A stretch of 64,000 bases of DNA, taken from positions 23,870,001 through 23,934,000 of the forward strand of contig NC_079884.1 in the NCBI RefSeq assembly GCF_029227915.1, written 5' to 3'. Under the pieces are notes generated by a model that made no database searches, was not told where the DNA came from, and saw only the letters and a list, made by a program, of their open reading frames with translations. How positions within the stretch are numbered: position 1 is the stretch's first letter; each line of letters starts with the position of its first letter. The translations under genes and the position numbers were made by a program. Of the stretch, positions 12,501 through 24,164 are shown piece by piece. Origin of the DNA: Hydractinia symbiolongicarpus (Eukaryota; Cnidaria; Hydrozoa; Anthoathecata; Hydractiniidae).

Positions 12501-15194
12501 AAACAATATTTGTTTTGAAATTTACGGCCTGGTATCACGCATTTTCCGCTGTATTTCTATGATATTTTTACATAAGCTTAATCTTTCATATTTTAAGATT
12601 CTTACAATCGCGATTACTTGCGCTTGTACTGGAGAAAGGAAAGAAACGCTGACTCGACAAATGGAGATGAATTATACATCACTGAGTTTAACCAAGTTGA
12701 AATATCGCTGTCCCAAACAAGCGTAGATTATTCTCAATATGGTGAGTAAAAGCTGCTAGTATTTTTTGTAATGTGCTATACTTTATGTCTAAAATCGAAT
12801 CAAACTGTATTGGACAAAACCTTTATTTACTTCTCCAAGTAGGTATATGTTGTACATATAGGTAAAATTAATGAATTAAAATTGCGAAGGACTAAGCTAG
12901 TTTCCTTTGCCTAATATACGACCTTGCTGAAATGATAAGACAAAATGAAAATGTGTTTGACATATCCGTGTTAGTAGGCTTTCCGCTCATGCGTGAGTCG
13001 TGGTCACAATAATTACATATTTTCACGTTGCAAATTTAAAAAGGAAATTGATAATTCCCACGAAAATATTATTCAAATAAATTCAATGAAATTATGTTTT
13101 TGTTTTCTTTAAAAATACAGAGATTCTCTTTTATTTCCAAATTATGAAAATAAACGTCAGACGTTAAGACACTAAAATTGTGTCGTTGTAGTGTGACGCC
13201 ATGAGTAAATGCTCATTAACTTCGATACCAGTGACATGTGGTAAACCTAAATGTTCACAGGACTTTACCCTCGAATAGTTTAAAAGATTAATAAGGAATA
13301 AGGAAGACTTAAATACCACCTGTAACAAACAGCAAGGTAGCTATTTACTAAACAGTTTCAAGGTAAATTTACGTGTGGTGGCTGCAACGGCGTCTGACAT
13401 AAAAACTCTGCAACTTATGTTGCTGAAACGAGCCTACCATTACGTTTTAAGAGGGGTCTCACTGAAATAAATAGACTGAGACTTGACTTAAATTGCGAAG
13501 GTTATTCCCGCTAAAATGTTCTGATAGAATAATTATTTACACCACTGCAAACTAAAGAGTAAAGCCATTTAAAAATCGAAATCTTTTTATGCTCACGAAA
13601 TTAAATTTCACAAAAATTACTTTCCTTAATATATATCTTTTTATCAAGCCGTTTATATGTTGATGAACTTTAAATCTCATTTCTAAATTTAAAAGCATGG
13701 GTTTCTGGTCCTTCAGCTCTTGATTCAAAATAGTAAGCAATCCTTCTTAAAGTTTGTTTGTTTTATTTACCCCCAGTCAACCAATCAGAGGCTTTTATTC
13801 AGTCAACACACCTGGCCTTAAGTTATGTTTGTGGCCGAAAGTTTCCTTGTATTTAGTATGGCTTTATACAAAGACATGTTAAAATAAGCCGTAAATTAAT
13901 TAAATTATCGGATTTTCCCATACTAACTGCTTTTTTTTGTATCAGTCAGGTAATAAACAATAATATAACCATCTAGGGTGTGGCTAAAACAATTGAGTTT
14001 TATAAGACTGATACTTACATCAATAAATCAGCAAAAGAGTATTTAGAATAGTTCTTACCCCGGAAAAATCTACAGAAAGTCGACTGTGGCAGCAAAGTCG
14101 ATAAAAATATATAGCATTTGTTATGCAAAACATTTGTAAGCGTGTTGCTTACATCAGTAAATCTTAAAATATTATGTATAGACATATAAGAAGGCTTAAA
14201 ATGCTGCTCGTAGAAACATTAAAGCTAATACACTTTAATTTCAGGTGTATACAGTCGCTTGGCATTGACAGTGAAATTATATCGCAATCTGGCTCTTTAT
14301 ATACTAAGAGATTTTTTTCCGTGTATCCTCATCGTTATGTTATCGTGGGTTGGGTTTTGGATAAATTATGGCAGCACTCCTGCACGGGTAGCTTTGGGAA
14401 TCACGACAGTTCTAACAGTGGTAACGTTAACAAACAATGTGAGAAGCAACTCTCCAGAAGCATCGTCATTTAGAAGTCTAGATTATTATATGCTGTTTTG
14501 TAATTTATTCGTTTTTGCCGCTCTTGTTGAATACGCCTTGGTCGGGATGACGGACCCAAAATCAAGAAAAAGACAAAAACTTACGAAGGAGAACTTACCA
14601 AACGGCGGTATGAATGGAAGTCGCGCTCAGGTAAGCAAAAGAGCTTCTTTTCATTTGGCTACATTTTGCGCTGTAGAGAAAAAAGCTCACGAGCGTTTTT
14701 GTTACCGCGTACGCACGTTAACAAAATCTTTTTAACAAAATTTTTTTAAAAGCAAATGGAAAGAAGACTTCTAGGTGTTTCTTTATTAATGTACAGCTAG
14801 CGTTTGTGCAGCATTTAAAATATTATTATTAATATTATTATATCATTTAAGATATTAGGCCTGTACTGCTTTTTTAGTACTTGGACAATTTATTTATTTT
14901 TCACCATGGGTGTTTGTTAAAGCAGGCAACTTTAATAAATTTTGTTTGTGTCTGTAGGTAGAGGCGTATATGAATGAAGCATACATCGGAAACAACAAAG
15001 TTAATGCAAATTCGAACGGAGTTGTACATAAAAGAGCTTCGCCGGCACAATTGCTACAAGAGCAGAGAGGACCTGTAAAAAAAGAAGCTCATATAATAGA
15101 CAAGGTTGCGCGCGTTCTCTTTCCAGTTCTTTTTGCCATTTTGAATATCGTTTACTTCACATTTCATCGGCTACACCCTGATACCGTCGATTGA
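6490..15194 (+). CDS. Anion-type Cys-loop ligand-gated ion channel subunit, gene 1
   Basis: Proposed exons: 6490-6563 (signal peptide, inferred), 7801-7898, 8546-8613, 8969-9195, 10477-10559, 12598-12741, 14245-14630, 14958-15194. All phases join, giving about 438 residues. The extracellular domain has a 13-residue Cys-loop (C163 to C177, CPMEMRFYPFDIQEC) and N-glycosylation sequons. TM1 starts near LRDFFPCILIVML. TM2 carries PAR (about 277-279) followed by VALGITTVLT, the signature of GABA-A/glycine-type chloride channels. TM3 starts at SLDYYMLF, and TM4 sits just before the C-terminal LHPDTVD. There is no second cysteine pair in loop C, unlike glycine receptors, so it is nearer to GABA-A-like subunits; the ligand is unknown. 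The intracellular TM3-TM4 loop is basic. It is the upstream member of a tandem pair with the gene at 18920-23101. The first exon is the weakest part of the model. Confidence 0.87.
7330..7620 (+). repeat. Two diverged copies of a dispersed non-coding repeat
   Basis: The pattern ACCC-A-ATTTT-TGTG-GTTCAAAAT followed by a CTT...TTATTCC block appears at about 7340-7420 and again, more diverged, at 7545-7620. A third related copy lies at 39455-39560. They are in the proposed first intron of channel gene 1. The family is not recognised. Confidence 0.35.
11361..11569 (+). repeat. Left arm: about 7 units of a 30-bp tandem repeat
   Basis: The consensus unit contains GTGGCGGTTTTCGACAGTTA followed by GAAGAGCTAA. 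Units are 30 bp (one is 29) and differ at a few positions. Those nearest the spacer are most alike. Because 30 is a multiple of 3, the array stays open in some frames and produces false ORFs. Confidence 0.85.
11919..12278 (-). repeat. Right arm: about 12 units of the same 30-bp repeat, inverted
   Basis: Read on the plus strand the unit is CTAACTGTCGAAAACCGCCA plus CTTAGCTCTT, the reverse complement of the left-arm unit. Most units are exactly 30 bp; one is 29. Variation between units is higher than in the left arm. Several overlapping ORFs here on both strands are artefacts of the repeat period. Confidence 0.85.
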
Positions 15195-15614
15195 AGAACT
15201 TTATGGCTCAGCCTTTTATTAAGTGAAAGGTAAAAGGTGTTGTATTACGTTTCTGAGATTGCTAAGCTACTTCTTCATATTTTTCATGCTACAAATGTTG
15301 ATGAAGAATAATTGCGACTATAATTATTTCATGGTCCTTGTTATTTTTGCAAACCATTACAAATTTTTTATCAAATTCAATGAAAGTTTTTCTGATTAGG
15401 CTGGAATTTTTTACTTCGTAGCACAGTTAGTGATATCGTTTTGGTATATTTTAATAACCTACTACATGCGTCTAGCGCTAAAGTGTATATAATTTTTGTT
15501 GTTTTGTTTTGTTTATATAGTAAAATTACAACAATATTTCATCATTTCTTCGATAGCTACACTAACTGATTTACGTCTGCAATCAATTAAACGCGAGGGG
15601 TAAAGCTAGGTTAA

Positions 15615-15745
15615 TGCTAATAAACGCCTCTTTCAAATAACTTACTCTAATAAACGCCCATGCTTGGGCGTTCAGATTTAAAGACAACTTCCAAATAAAT
15701 GCCCATACCAAGTATTGCTCAGATTAAACACCCGGGGCAATAAAT
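15615..15745 (+). repeat. Imperfect AATAAACGCC repeat patch
   Basis: The word AATAAACGCC or AATAAATGCCC recurs three times within about 100 bp, with a TGGGCGTT inverse copy between. Related words occur near 3000-3060 and, inverted, near 12365. The family is not identified. Confidence 0.5.
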
Positions 15746-16584
15746 TAGTCAAATACGATACACTAATTCGTAGTCGTCCTTGTAGCTTTCTAAATCAAAA
15801 TACCATATAAATCTACTGGTTACGATGAGGGTTTCGTTGGCTCACCATGTTTGTTACAGCCTCCTAATATTTAGAAAGGAGAACTTTTGCTTAGGCTCGA
15901 AAAACTTTGTATATATAATAGTAACAAGTTGTAGCGCCTGTAAGAAAATCAACTTATACGGCAAGGTATTATTAAAAAAAAAATAGTTAAATATCAAACA
16001 AAACTCACAGAATAGATTTCAAACTTCTTAATTATAAAAAAATTATAAAAATTGATTTTTAATTTTAATAAAGTTGAAAGAATAAAATGAACAATGAATG
16101 AACAATAAGAGTTATTTGCCCGTAAAAAAATTCACTTACTATAACTTCTTACAAATCATTTTTGCTCTTTTCGTGAACTGTTCGTGTTCATGTTCTGAAA
16201 AAGGCGGGAATAATGAAAACGTTTTCAATGAAATAGACTACGTTATAAAGCACCATATAAAGTGTTCGTTACTTTGTCCGTGCACTGAATCACAACAAAA
16301 GGAATAGAATGACGGAATAATAAAAGTTAATTACCCGTGACCATTTGTATTTACAATAAAAACAAAGGCTTTTGTAGAAGATAAAAACAAAATAACAATA
16401 ATAGTTAAGCTAATGTAGCATGCCGTGTTTTGCTCCAAGCAATCGTAATGCTCTTTCTTGGGAGGGGGGGGGGAAGAGAGATCGTAATGTGCCTCAAAAC
16501 AATCTCAAAATCTCTTTTGTTTTACCCCTTTGAGGCTTTTCGTGAAATGAATGAATCAACGACACGATTAAACGCTTTTAAGGG

Positions 16585-16632
16585 CATCCAACATTCACCC
16601 AACATTCATCCAACATTTCTCCAACAATTCAT
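16585..16632 (+). repeat. Short CATCCAACATT tandem run
   Basis: Four imperfect 11-12 bp units containing CCAACATT (the last CCAACAATT) are followed at 16636 by the inverse word GATGTTGGA. A small hairpin is possible. No coding role is seen. Confidence 0.6.
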
Positions 16633-17799
16633 TTTTGATGTTGGACGGAATGTTACCTCATGTTTTTACGCCTACACCTCAGTTTTTCGTCATTTTGCAA
16701 GTGAGCATTTAACAGTATAATTATGCGCCTGCCGTCACTAGTTAGCTCGCATTCTGACCCCCGGGACGAGAGGCAAAAATTTGCGCATAGGATGTGATTT
16801 GTAAAAAAAATAGTTCCACAAGTTTGATGAATAAGGACGAATCCTTTTTTAAATAATAATACGGCTTCTTGCGCAGTACCTGGTTGTTTTAAACACTAAA
16901 AGAAACAAGGTGTATCTTTTTTCAACTTTCCTAAAGTCCTAAACTAACGAACTATATGGATCAAACTGATCAAGAGAAGGGCTACACTTCCAAAGAATTT
17001 TAGGATCTGCGAAGCTCATTTTACTTCCGAGTTCTTTGATATTAAAACTGAGTTTGAAAGAGAAAACAAAAGAAGAATGTTAAAATATTTTTTTCATTTT
17101 TATCGTCATTCATCGAACTCATACGCTATTATCTAATTCGAATACGCTTTTTTACGACGACGGGTAAGACATTCAGTGCACGCAAGTTAGTACCCGGTTC
17201 CCTTCCATCAATTTTTCCATGTGAACCAATCACTGTTGAACGACCGTCAACTGCAAGATTGAATCGCATCAAGGTAATTGAGATTGTCGTGTGAATTTTC
17301 TTCTGCCAGGGTTCAGCCGTTTCAATGAAAGTTGAAGCTATTGTGAAAGTGGCATGGGGACGAAAATGCTTTTTTACATTATGTTTAATTACTTCGTTTC
17401 TCTGACTTTGTACATATGCGTTTCATGCAGAAAAGCCAAGTAGAGAAACAACCATCGAACTATCTACAAAGTATTCATGGCTTAAATAATATGTAAAATT
17501 GTGTCTATAATGTTAATCCAATTCTTCTTCTTCCCTCAATGCCCGTGCGATGTCAATTTCGGGTACGGGTATACCATCTTTATATCCAACATAAACTCCG
17601 TTTTGCTGAGGAAACACGTCTCTTATTTTATTGAAACACAACTAGGTATTAATCGACGAACTCCTCTCCCTATCCTATTATGCACCCACCAAGTAAACTG
17701 TCTATAACTTAGTCCTAAAAATATAAAATAGTACTTGTATTTACTTTAGATATTTAATTCTGTAATTATTTGAAAAGAATGAAGATATTTACTTGTTGG

Positions 17800-18275
17800 T
17801 TACGTTTTCTTGCCATCGTAGATGGCTCGTAAGGTGTTATGCATTCCTACCAATGCGGTCCATAAAACCTCCTTCAAAAGTATAATCCTGTGGAAGTTTG
17901 CCTGTTCTGCAATGAAGTTATCTAAAAAGAGTATAATTGGAATCGCAATACTGACATGTGCGTATGAACGGCATATCAAAACTCGTCGATCAAATTAAAA
18001 ATATTGGCAGATTCTAACTCGCAACAGCAAAGACACTCCGCTTCGCTCGGCATTCTCTTACACTTTCCACACTTGCACCACGTGCTCACAGCAACAGCAA
18101 CACGTGAAGCGATTTCTTTTTGAATAGTATCCTCGTCACAGCTCTTCCAACTGGAATCCAAGTCAGTACTTCGTCTAGTATTTCGCCTGATAGGCTCAAA
18201 TTTAAATTCTACAATTTTCCTTGTTGCTCTTTTTTTTCTTCTTTTTTTTTGTGTCACAGCTTTTCTGTATTGCAA
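17800..18275 (-). pseudogene. Remnant of a P2X7-type cysteine-rich intracellular domain
   Basis: On the minus strand an open stretch (18275-17976) contains EPIRRN and then WCKCGKCKRMPSEAECLCCCEL, which matches the WC-x-C-G-x-C-x3-P-x3-E-x2-CC core of the zinc-binding domain first known from the P2X7 cytoplasmic tail and common in standalone or transposon-linked cnidarian proteins. A second block, FIAEQANFHR to ALVGMHNTLRA, follows at about 17940-17820 in another frame and also fits this domain. A stop and a frame change separate them, and I found no donor in the right phase. There is no proper ATG. I read it as decayed or fragmentary; an unrecognised intron is possible. Confidence 0.6.
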
Positions 18276-18919
18276 ATAAATAATGATTTCTCAATCATTT
18301 AGTATTCATTACAAAGTTTCCTGATATTTTCACTCATTGCCAATGAATTTCACTAGTAAGGTTTGAGTAAAAAATTTCAATGCGAAAGATGATTACGATC
18401 TTCTAACAGGTGACGTCAGAGCACTCAAGGTGAAGAAATTTATGAAACAGCATTGCGGATGTTTTACCTTGAGTCGGAGGTGAATTTTTGAATCTTTGAA
18501 TAAGCATTCTTATAGTGCGAATTAAGGAAAATAAACTTTATATTTGTAAGTCACGTGAATGGATATAAGCAAATTAAGGTCAACCTAATTTTTCTCGGGA
18601 GGTAAGCTTTAAAAATGTAAAACTATTATTTTGTTAAAAAACACTTTAAAAAAATATTTTGAAGTGATTGTTATTATGGCACAAACAAGCCACCGTACCT
18701 TAGTGATTTTTTGTTACAAACCTTCTACACAATGCTTTTCTATTTTTAATAACAAGGGTGTGGCTGGTATCAAAGGTTGTTAAATTATAAATATACACAC
18801 TGAAAATCAATTAAAGATTTATTAATAAAGACTGTACGTTGAAACAAAATTTTAACATTACTGAACATGTGAAATGATCATAAGAAGGACAGTGAACTCT
18901 CTTGAACAGTGAAGCAAAA

Positions 18920-21900
18920 ATGAAACTTTTTATCCAATACCTATTTTATTTTATTTACTGCTTTAACAGGTACGACGTTTCATTCCTTATTTACTTATGC
19001 TCTTCAGCTTTTCGTGTAACATTTCGTTTCTTATTTATCTACGCTCTTGCCTTTTTGGTGTAATTCTTTCACACTTTTTTTGTTAATATTTTGTATTGGC
19101 TATTTCTTGTTTGTTTGTTTCAAGAATTTCATTTGTAGTTCATGTAGTGCTCAAAATTAAAGTTTTTATAGATTCTTAATAAATGAAGACAAATATTTTT
19201 TATAGTAACTTAGTTTACCGACAACTGAGATTTTATAAACATTTAAAGTCGACTTCGACCGAGTATAGGAACATCTTAAATGCATTTTAAGTTTCAGTGG
19301 ACCTCCGAAAAATGAAAAAAAGAGAATATTGGAAAACAAATAAAGAGTGTTAACTCAAACTTCAAAAACAAAAAATCATCCTTGAATAAAACTTTTACTG
19401 CCTTTTAAAAACTGCTTTACTCCATTTTCAGTCAATCTTTTGCAACAACTATACCAAATGCAGCTGAAATGGCGGAAATCAAGAAAGTCATATTTCAAAA
19501 TTATGATAAAGCTGTGATACCTACTAAACACAGTAAGTGCCATTAATATCTAAGGTAACACATCAAATGTACTGGAGTATCTTCCTACTGCTGCTATCCG
19601 ATTGACACTATTTCTTTGCACAATCTTTTCTTCTCTTTACAGTTGCAGTTATTAATGTTACGTTCTCCGTCAATATCAACGATATGATCCCTTTAGAGAA
19701 AGCTGAAATGGTAATAGATTTTATCATACTAACTTTTCGTTCAGTTTTCACCAATAATATCCTTGGAAAGTAGTCTTCTTTTCCTTCGTCTTATTTCTTC
19801 TTTTTATTTTACTTAAAAAGTTAAAAAAAATTTCAACTTTTAGTAACAAAGATATGTTTTTAACTTAATTTATCATTTGGTGACTGACGATTTTACTATT
19901 TTACAAATCACATAATGGCGTGCCATTTTCTCGAATGATTTCATGATTCATCCCATTGCGTGCACCAAATGATATAGCATGTCTTGTTTACAATTTTTAT
20001 TTCTAAATAATTTTCACATATATTTATTCACTAAATATGTGTATATTTACTATATTTATTGCTGTTTAGAATTTCGGTATTGATGGTCATTTTGCGTTGT
20101 CTTGGAAAGATTACCGATTAAAATTCCGTCATCTTTCCAACATCACTAAAATTCCATTCGACTACAAGGTCTACAATAAATTATGGGTGCCAAATATATA
20201 TTTCGTCCAAGAAAAGTATGGTGTTAGCCATTCGTTGCTGCAACCCAATATTTTGGTTTTGTTGTATGCTGATGGTACTGTGCATACCAGCAGAAGGTAA
20301 ACACTGATTTATTGTGATACACATTGCAGCAAAAATTTTCGTGAGAAATAGATTGCAACAATATAGCTAGCAATGAAAGGAATTAATTTAACCTATCGTG
20401 CTTATCAGAGGCCATTATTCAATTATTTATTTGTAGTTTCTATAGGTTTTCTATACAATTGATTAAACAGAAGTTATAACTGTGGAGTAATAAAGTTGGA
20501 CGTAGAGAATAGTATATTTTTTACGGTTAAACGTAGGTCCTTTCCAACATAATGTTTTATCAAGAAGATGCTTCAATCATTGCATCAGATATGCTATGTT
20601 TATTCTCTAAAAGTTTGTAATACATTGCTTTAGGTTTTTTTTGCGATATTTCTGTTTTAAAAAGAGAAATTTGAATAAAATACGTTCAAAGTTTTATTCG
20701 AAGTCGAGTGGAGAGGGTCATAATTAGTTTGGTATGAAGATATTCATCCCCAAAACTGAAACTGTGTGACCTAATAAATAAAAATATTTGTATTGTATGA
20801 TACGTTCCAAAAGTTTTATCTTGTGTTTAAAAAAAAAATATGCCATTGTACCAATTTTGTTACAAATGCTGTGAACTAGTCAAAATTTCATATTTTATGA
20901 AGACACCTCAGTAGATTTTAATGAAGACGTACTCGCTTTAGCCTTTTCGGGCAACGCATCTCATTTCTAACATTTTTGTTCTGTCAATGGAAACCGTCTG
21001 CTTTCATAAAATACATCCAAAAATATTATTTTTGGGTATGTTGCGGTTTTTATCTTCATTCTTGCTCTTGCCATCTGTATTTTAAGATTATACTCAATTC
21101 CATTTTCTATTTGACGAACACGCCATAATCAGTATTTTAAACTTCTTGTACGTCTGAATGAAGTTAAGAATCTTTATAACACTTCTTTACAAATTTAGAT
21201 TGTCGTTCAATTCGTTCTGTCCAATGAAAATGCGATTTTATCCATTTGATATTCAAGAATGCAATTTATCTATTGAAACGTGTAAGTATATATATTCACA
21301 ACTATAGCAGCCGGAAAAGCAGAGTTGTGATACCTTTATTGCATCTTAATATTTCAATTTCTTAGATTCATATAATAAAGATTACGTAAATTTACATTGG
21401 GATGGAGTGAAAGGAGATGACAAAGATCTTCACATACAAGATTTCTCAGGAGTAAAAATACTCCTATATGCAGAAAGAGAAGCAAGTTCGCTTTATGGTG
21501 AATGTTATTCTCTTGAATATGATTATTATTGGCTTTTAACTATTGCTTTTATTGTTGTTCTTTTGTTGTTGTTATTATTTCTTTGTGTTTGTTTATCTTT
21601 TTTCTAAATCTCTTTATTGTTTTTGTTTGCTGTTGTCCATGTATATTACTTCATAGAAATTTTAATAAATCTCATTCAATATCTAACATTTAGTAAAAAT
21701 CAGAACTTAAGTATGTTTACTTGGGATGATACTGTATCAATAATGGGTTGTTAACAAATGACGCCAACCCTTAGGGGTGAAAGCGAATGTTATGCAAAAG
21801 TTGTAAAAAGTGGTAAAAGGTAGTAAGAAGTGGTAAAAAGATGTAAAAAGTTTTAAAAAATTTTAAAAAGTTTTAAAAAGTTTTAAAAAGTTTTAAAAAG

Positions 21901-23101
21901 TTTTAAAAAGTTTTAAAAAATTTTAAAAAGTTTAAAAATTTTTTAAAAATTTTTAAAAAATTTTAAAAAATTTTAAAAAGTTTTAAAAAGTTTTAAAAAG
22001 TTTTAAAAAGTTTTAAAAAGTTTTAAAAAGTTTTAAAAAGTTTTAAAAAGTTTTAAAAAGTTTTAAACGCCTAATCTCTACTTGAAGGTCTCTGTCAACT
22101 TAAGGAAAAGTAATAAAGCAAAGTTCATGCAGATTGACGAAGGGGGGAGGGGGACAAAAATCTTAATTAAGTAGTTGACATATTTTGTAAACAATCCCTA
22201 ACTCTTCAACGTATCCACCATAGGAAAATTCAACCGTCTGACCATGTCCCTGAAGTTATATCGAAACTTAGCACTACATGTCTTGCGAGACTTTTTTCCA
22301 TGCATTCTGATTGTGATGTTATCCTGGGTTGGATTCTGGATTGATGATAATTCCATTCCAGCACGAGTGTCTTTGGGCATAACTACTGTGTTAACCATAG
22401 TAACATTTACAAACAATGTAAAAAAGAACTCTCCCAGTGCTGGTTTGTTCAGAAGTCTTGATTGTTATATGTTGGTGTGTAATTTATTTGTGTTTGCATC
22501 TGTGGTGGAGTACGCCTTCATTGAATTGAATCACAAGCCCGACAGAAATAGTATTATCAAGAAGGCAACTAAGGCTGGTACTGAAAATGAAACTACATCA
22601 AAGGTAAGGTGTTTTTTCTTTCCCACACATTCTCCCCTTTTTTCATAACATTGCTTTTTGTAAATATTTATCACGATTCGTAATCAAGTGTGACATTAAT
22701 GTCGAATTAATTCAAGTTTGAATGACTATTGGAGTCTCTTGCGAAATTATATTAACCAATTTGTTACATATTTAGCAATGAAATATTCTTTGGTAATTTT
22801 ATTTGTTACTTATGTTCAAGACATCCCAGAAAAATTTCAGCAAGTGCTTGGAAATATACAAATACATAGATGTGTATTCTTTATTTACTCACGCCTTATT
22901 TACTAGAAGATTTACTTATTTCTTTCTTAGGAAACCAATGAGGCAGGAAGAGTTCTAAAGCCGTTTGGTCCATTACAGTTTTACTCTGGAGAGGCACACC
23001 GAATTGACCGTATTTCACGTATAGTGTTTCCTGTTTTTTTCACGATATTCAACGTCGTTTTTTTCCTGTTTCACAGGTTACATCCAGACACAGTTGACTA
23101 A
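18920..23101 (+). CDS. Anion-type Cys-loop ligand-gated ion channel subunit, gene 2
   Basis: Exons: 18920-18969 (signal peptide MKLFIQYLFYFIYCFN), 19432-19532, 19643-19710, 20070-20296, 21199-21281, 21366-21497, 22224-22603, 22931-23101 (TAA). The model gives 403 residues. The Cys-loop is C156 to C170 (CPMKMRFYPFDIQEC). TM1 begins near LRDFFPCILIVML. TM2 holds PAR (266-268) then VSLGITTVLTIVTFTNN, indicating anion selectivity. TM3 begins at SLDCYMLVC and TM4 near RIVFPVFFTIFNVV, ending LHPDTVD as in gene 1. Exon phases equal those of gene 1, and exons of 68, 227 and 83 nt have identical lengths, so the two arose by tandem duplication. The TM3-TM4 loop is short. Loop C lacks a cysteine pair. 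The ligand is not predictable. A 10-bp satellite array sits in the intron before the TM1-TM3 exon. Confidence 0.93.
18976..19063 (+). repeat. Diverged two-copy 44-bp tandem repeat in intron 1
   Basis: Copies at about 18976-19020 and 19021-19063 share CGTTTC-TTATTTA--T--GCTCTT and end in GTGTAA. The repeat lies just inside the first intron of channel gene 2, next to the signal-peptide exon. Confidence 0.55.
21795..22067 (+). repeat. 10-bp TTTTAAAAAG minisatellite in intron of channel gene 2
   Basis: About 20 near-perfect copies of TTTTAAAAAG follow a degenerate leader of GTGGTAAAAAG-like units. The array lies between the loop-C exon (ends 21497) and the TM1-TM3 exon (starts 22224). The 10-bp period phases A-tracts with the helical repeat, which could give intrinsic curvature. 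Expansion toward the 3' side is suggested because those units are the most uniform. Confidence 0.95.
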
Positions 23102-23337
23102 ACAGATGACCGTTTCATGAAGGAAGGGCACTACATCATAAATTTTTAAAAAATGTTGTTTTTGCGTAGATTATGTGCAATCGATTCCAATATGACTTTA
23201 GCAAAATATAATTAAACTTGATTTTGGAATATTTAAAGATTATTGTCTTATAAAACATGAAATATTTAATAGGGAATATGGTAAAAAGAGTATAATAATA
23301 GCAATCATGATGCTTTACTATTTATTTGTTTTTAATA

Positions 23338-23526
23338 CTCTTGTTGTTTTTGTTGTTGTTGTTTTATTGTTGTTATTGTTGTTGTTATTGTTGTTATTGT
23401 TTTTGTTGTTTTTGTTGTTATTTTTATTGTTTTTATTGTTGTTATTGTTGTTATTGTTGTTTTTTTATTGTTTTTATTGTTGTTATTGTTGTTATTGTTG
23501 CTGTTATTGCTGGTATTTCTGTTGTT
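23338..23526 (+). repeat. TTG/TTA trinucleotide microsatellite
   Basis: A run of mixed TTG, TTA and TTT triplets (about 190 bp) lies 240 bp downstream of channel gene 2. It is open in several frames on both strands and yields low-complexity Leu, Cys/Tyr or Asn/Thr ORFs that are not genes. Confidence 0.95.
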
Positions 23527-24164
23527 ACCAATAATCATGCGAGGTTTGGACATTTACGTTGAAGCGACGATAAAAACAACATCTACTTCAGAAAACAATT
23601 CTAGTTATTTATAAAAACATTCTTGACACTCTTTTGCATGAGACTACTTAGGAGACAAAAAATAAGTTGGTTACAAAAACTAGTAAAGCTGGTCGTTTAG
23701 TTATTATTTCCTCTTTTTCTTGAAATTAAAATACAGCAATATAATACAATAAAATGCAAACGCACTATACAGCAAAAGAACATAATAGATTTGCTATTTC
23801 GATAGTTAAAGAAACTTTAAGAATATACTTTAATTAGTCAATTGATACTATACAGTATTTTGATCAGTGTTTGAGTCTAATAGAATAGGCTCAAAACGGC
23901 TAAACAGAATTTTCTTGGACATAGACGACATCATTAAAACCTCTAAAATCATTATTCTTTTTCATTCCTTTTCCGCCTAAGTGGATTTTTTTACGTGCGT
24001 TACAGCTAGTAAATAACATTTGACTTATTAGTCATTTGTTTATGTTGTTTTTTATAAGAGATTATATTATATAAAAGAATTAGATTACGGTATAAAATAG
24101 TAGTCCCTTGTCGCATATTTTTTTGAGACGTCAATTTCTTAGGGTGTCAACGATTTTGTTCTAA

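Larger units (their letters stand above)
15195..18919. other. Intergenic stretch between the two channel genes
   Basis: No intact gene is visible. It contains the 3'UTR of channel gene 1, an AATAAACGCC-rich patch, a short CCAACATT tandem run, a G-homopolymer near 16461, and a decayed cysteine-rich domain on the minus strand, each listed separately. Confidence 0.5.

Noticed and set aside
23307-23562. Leu-rich, Cys/Tyr-rich and Asn/Thr-rich ORFs
   Set aside because: Low-complexity translations of a TTG/TTA microsatellite.
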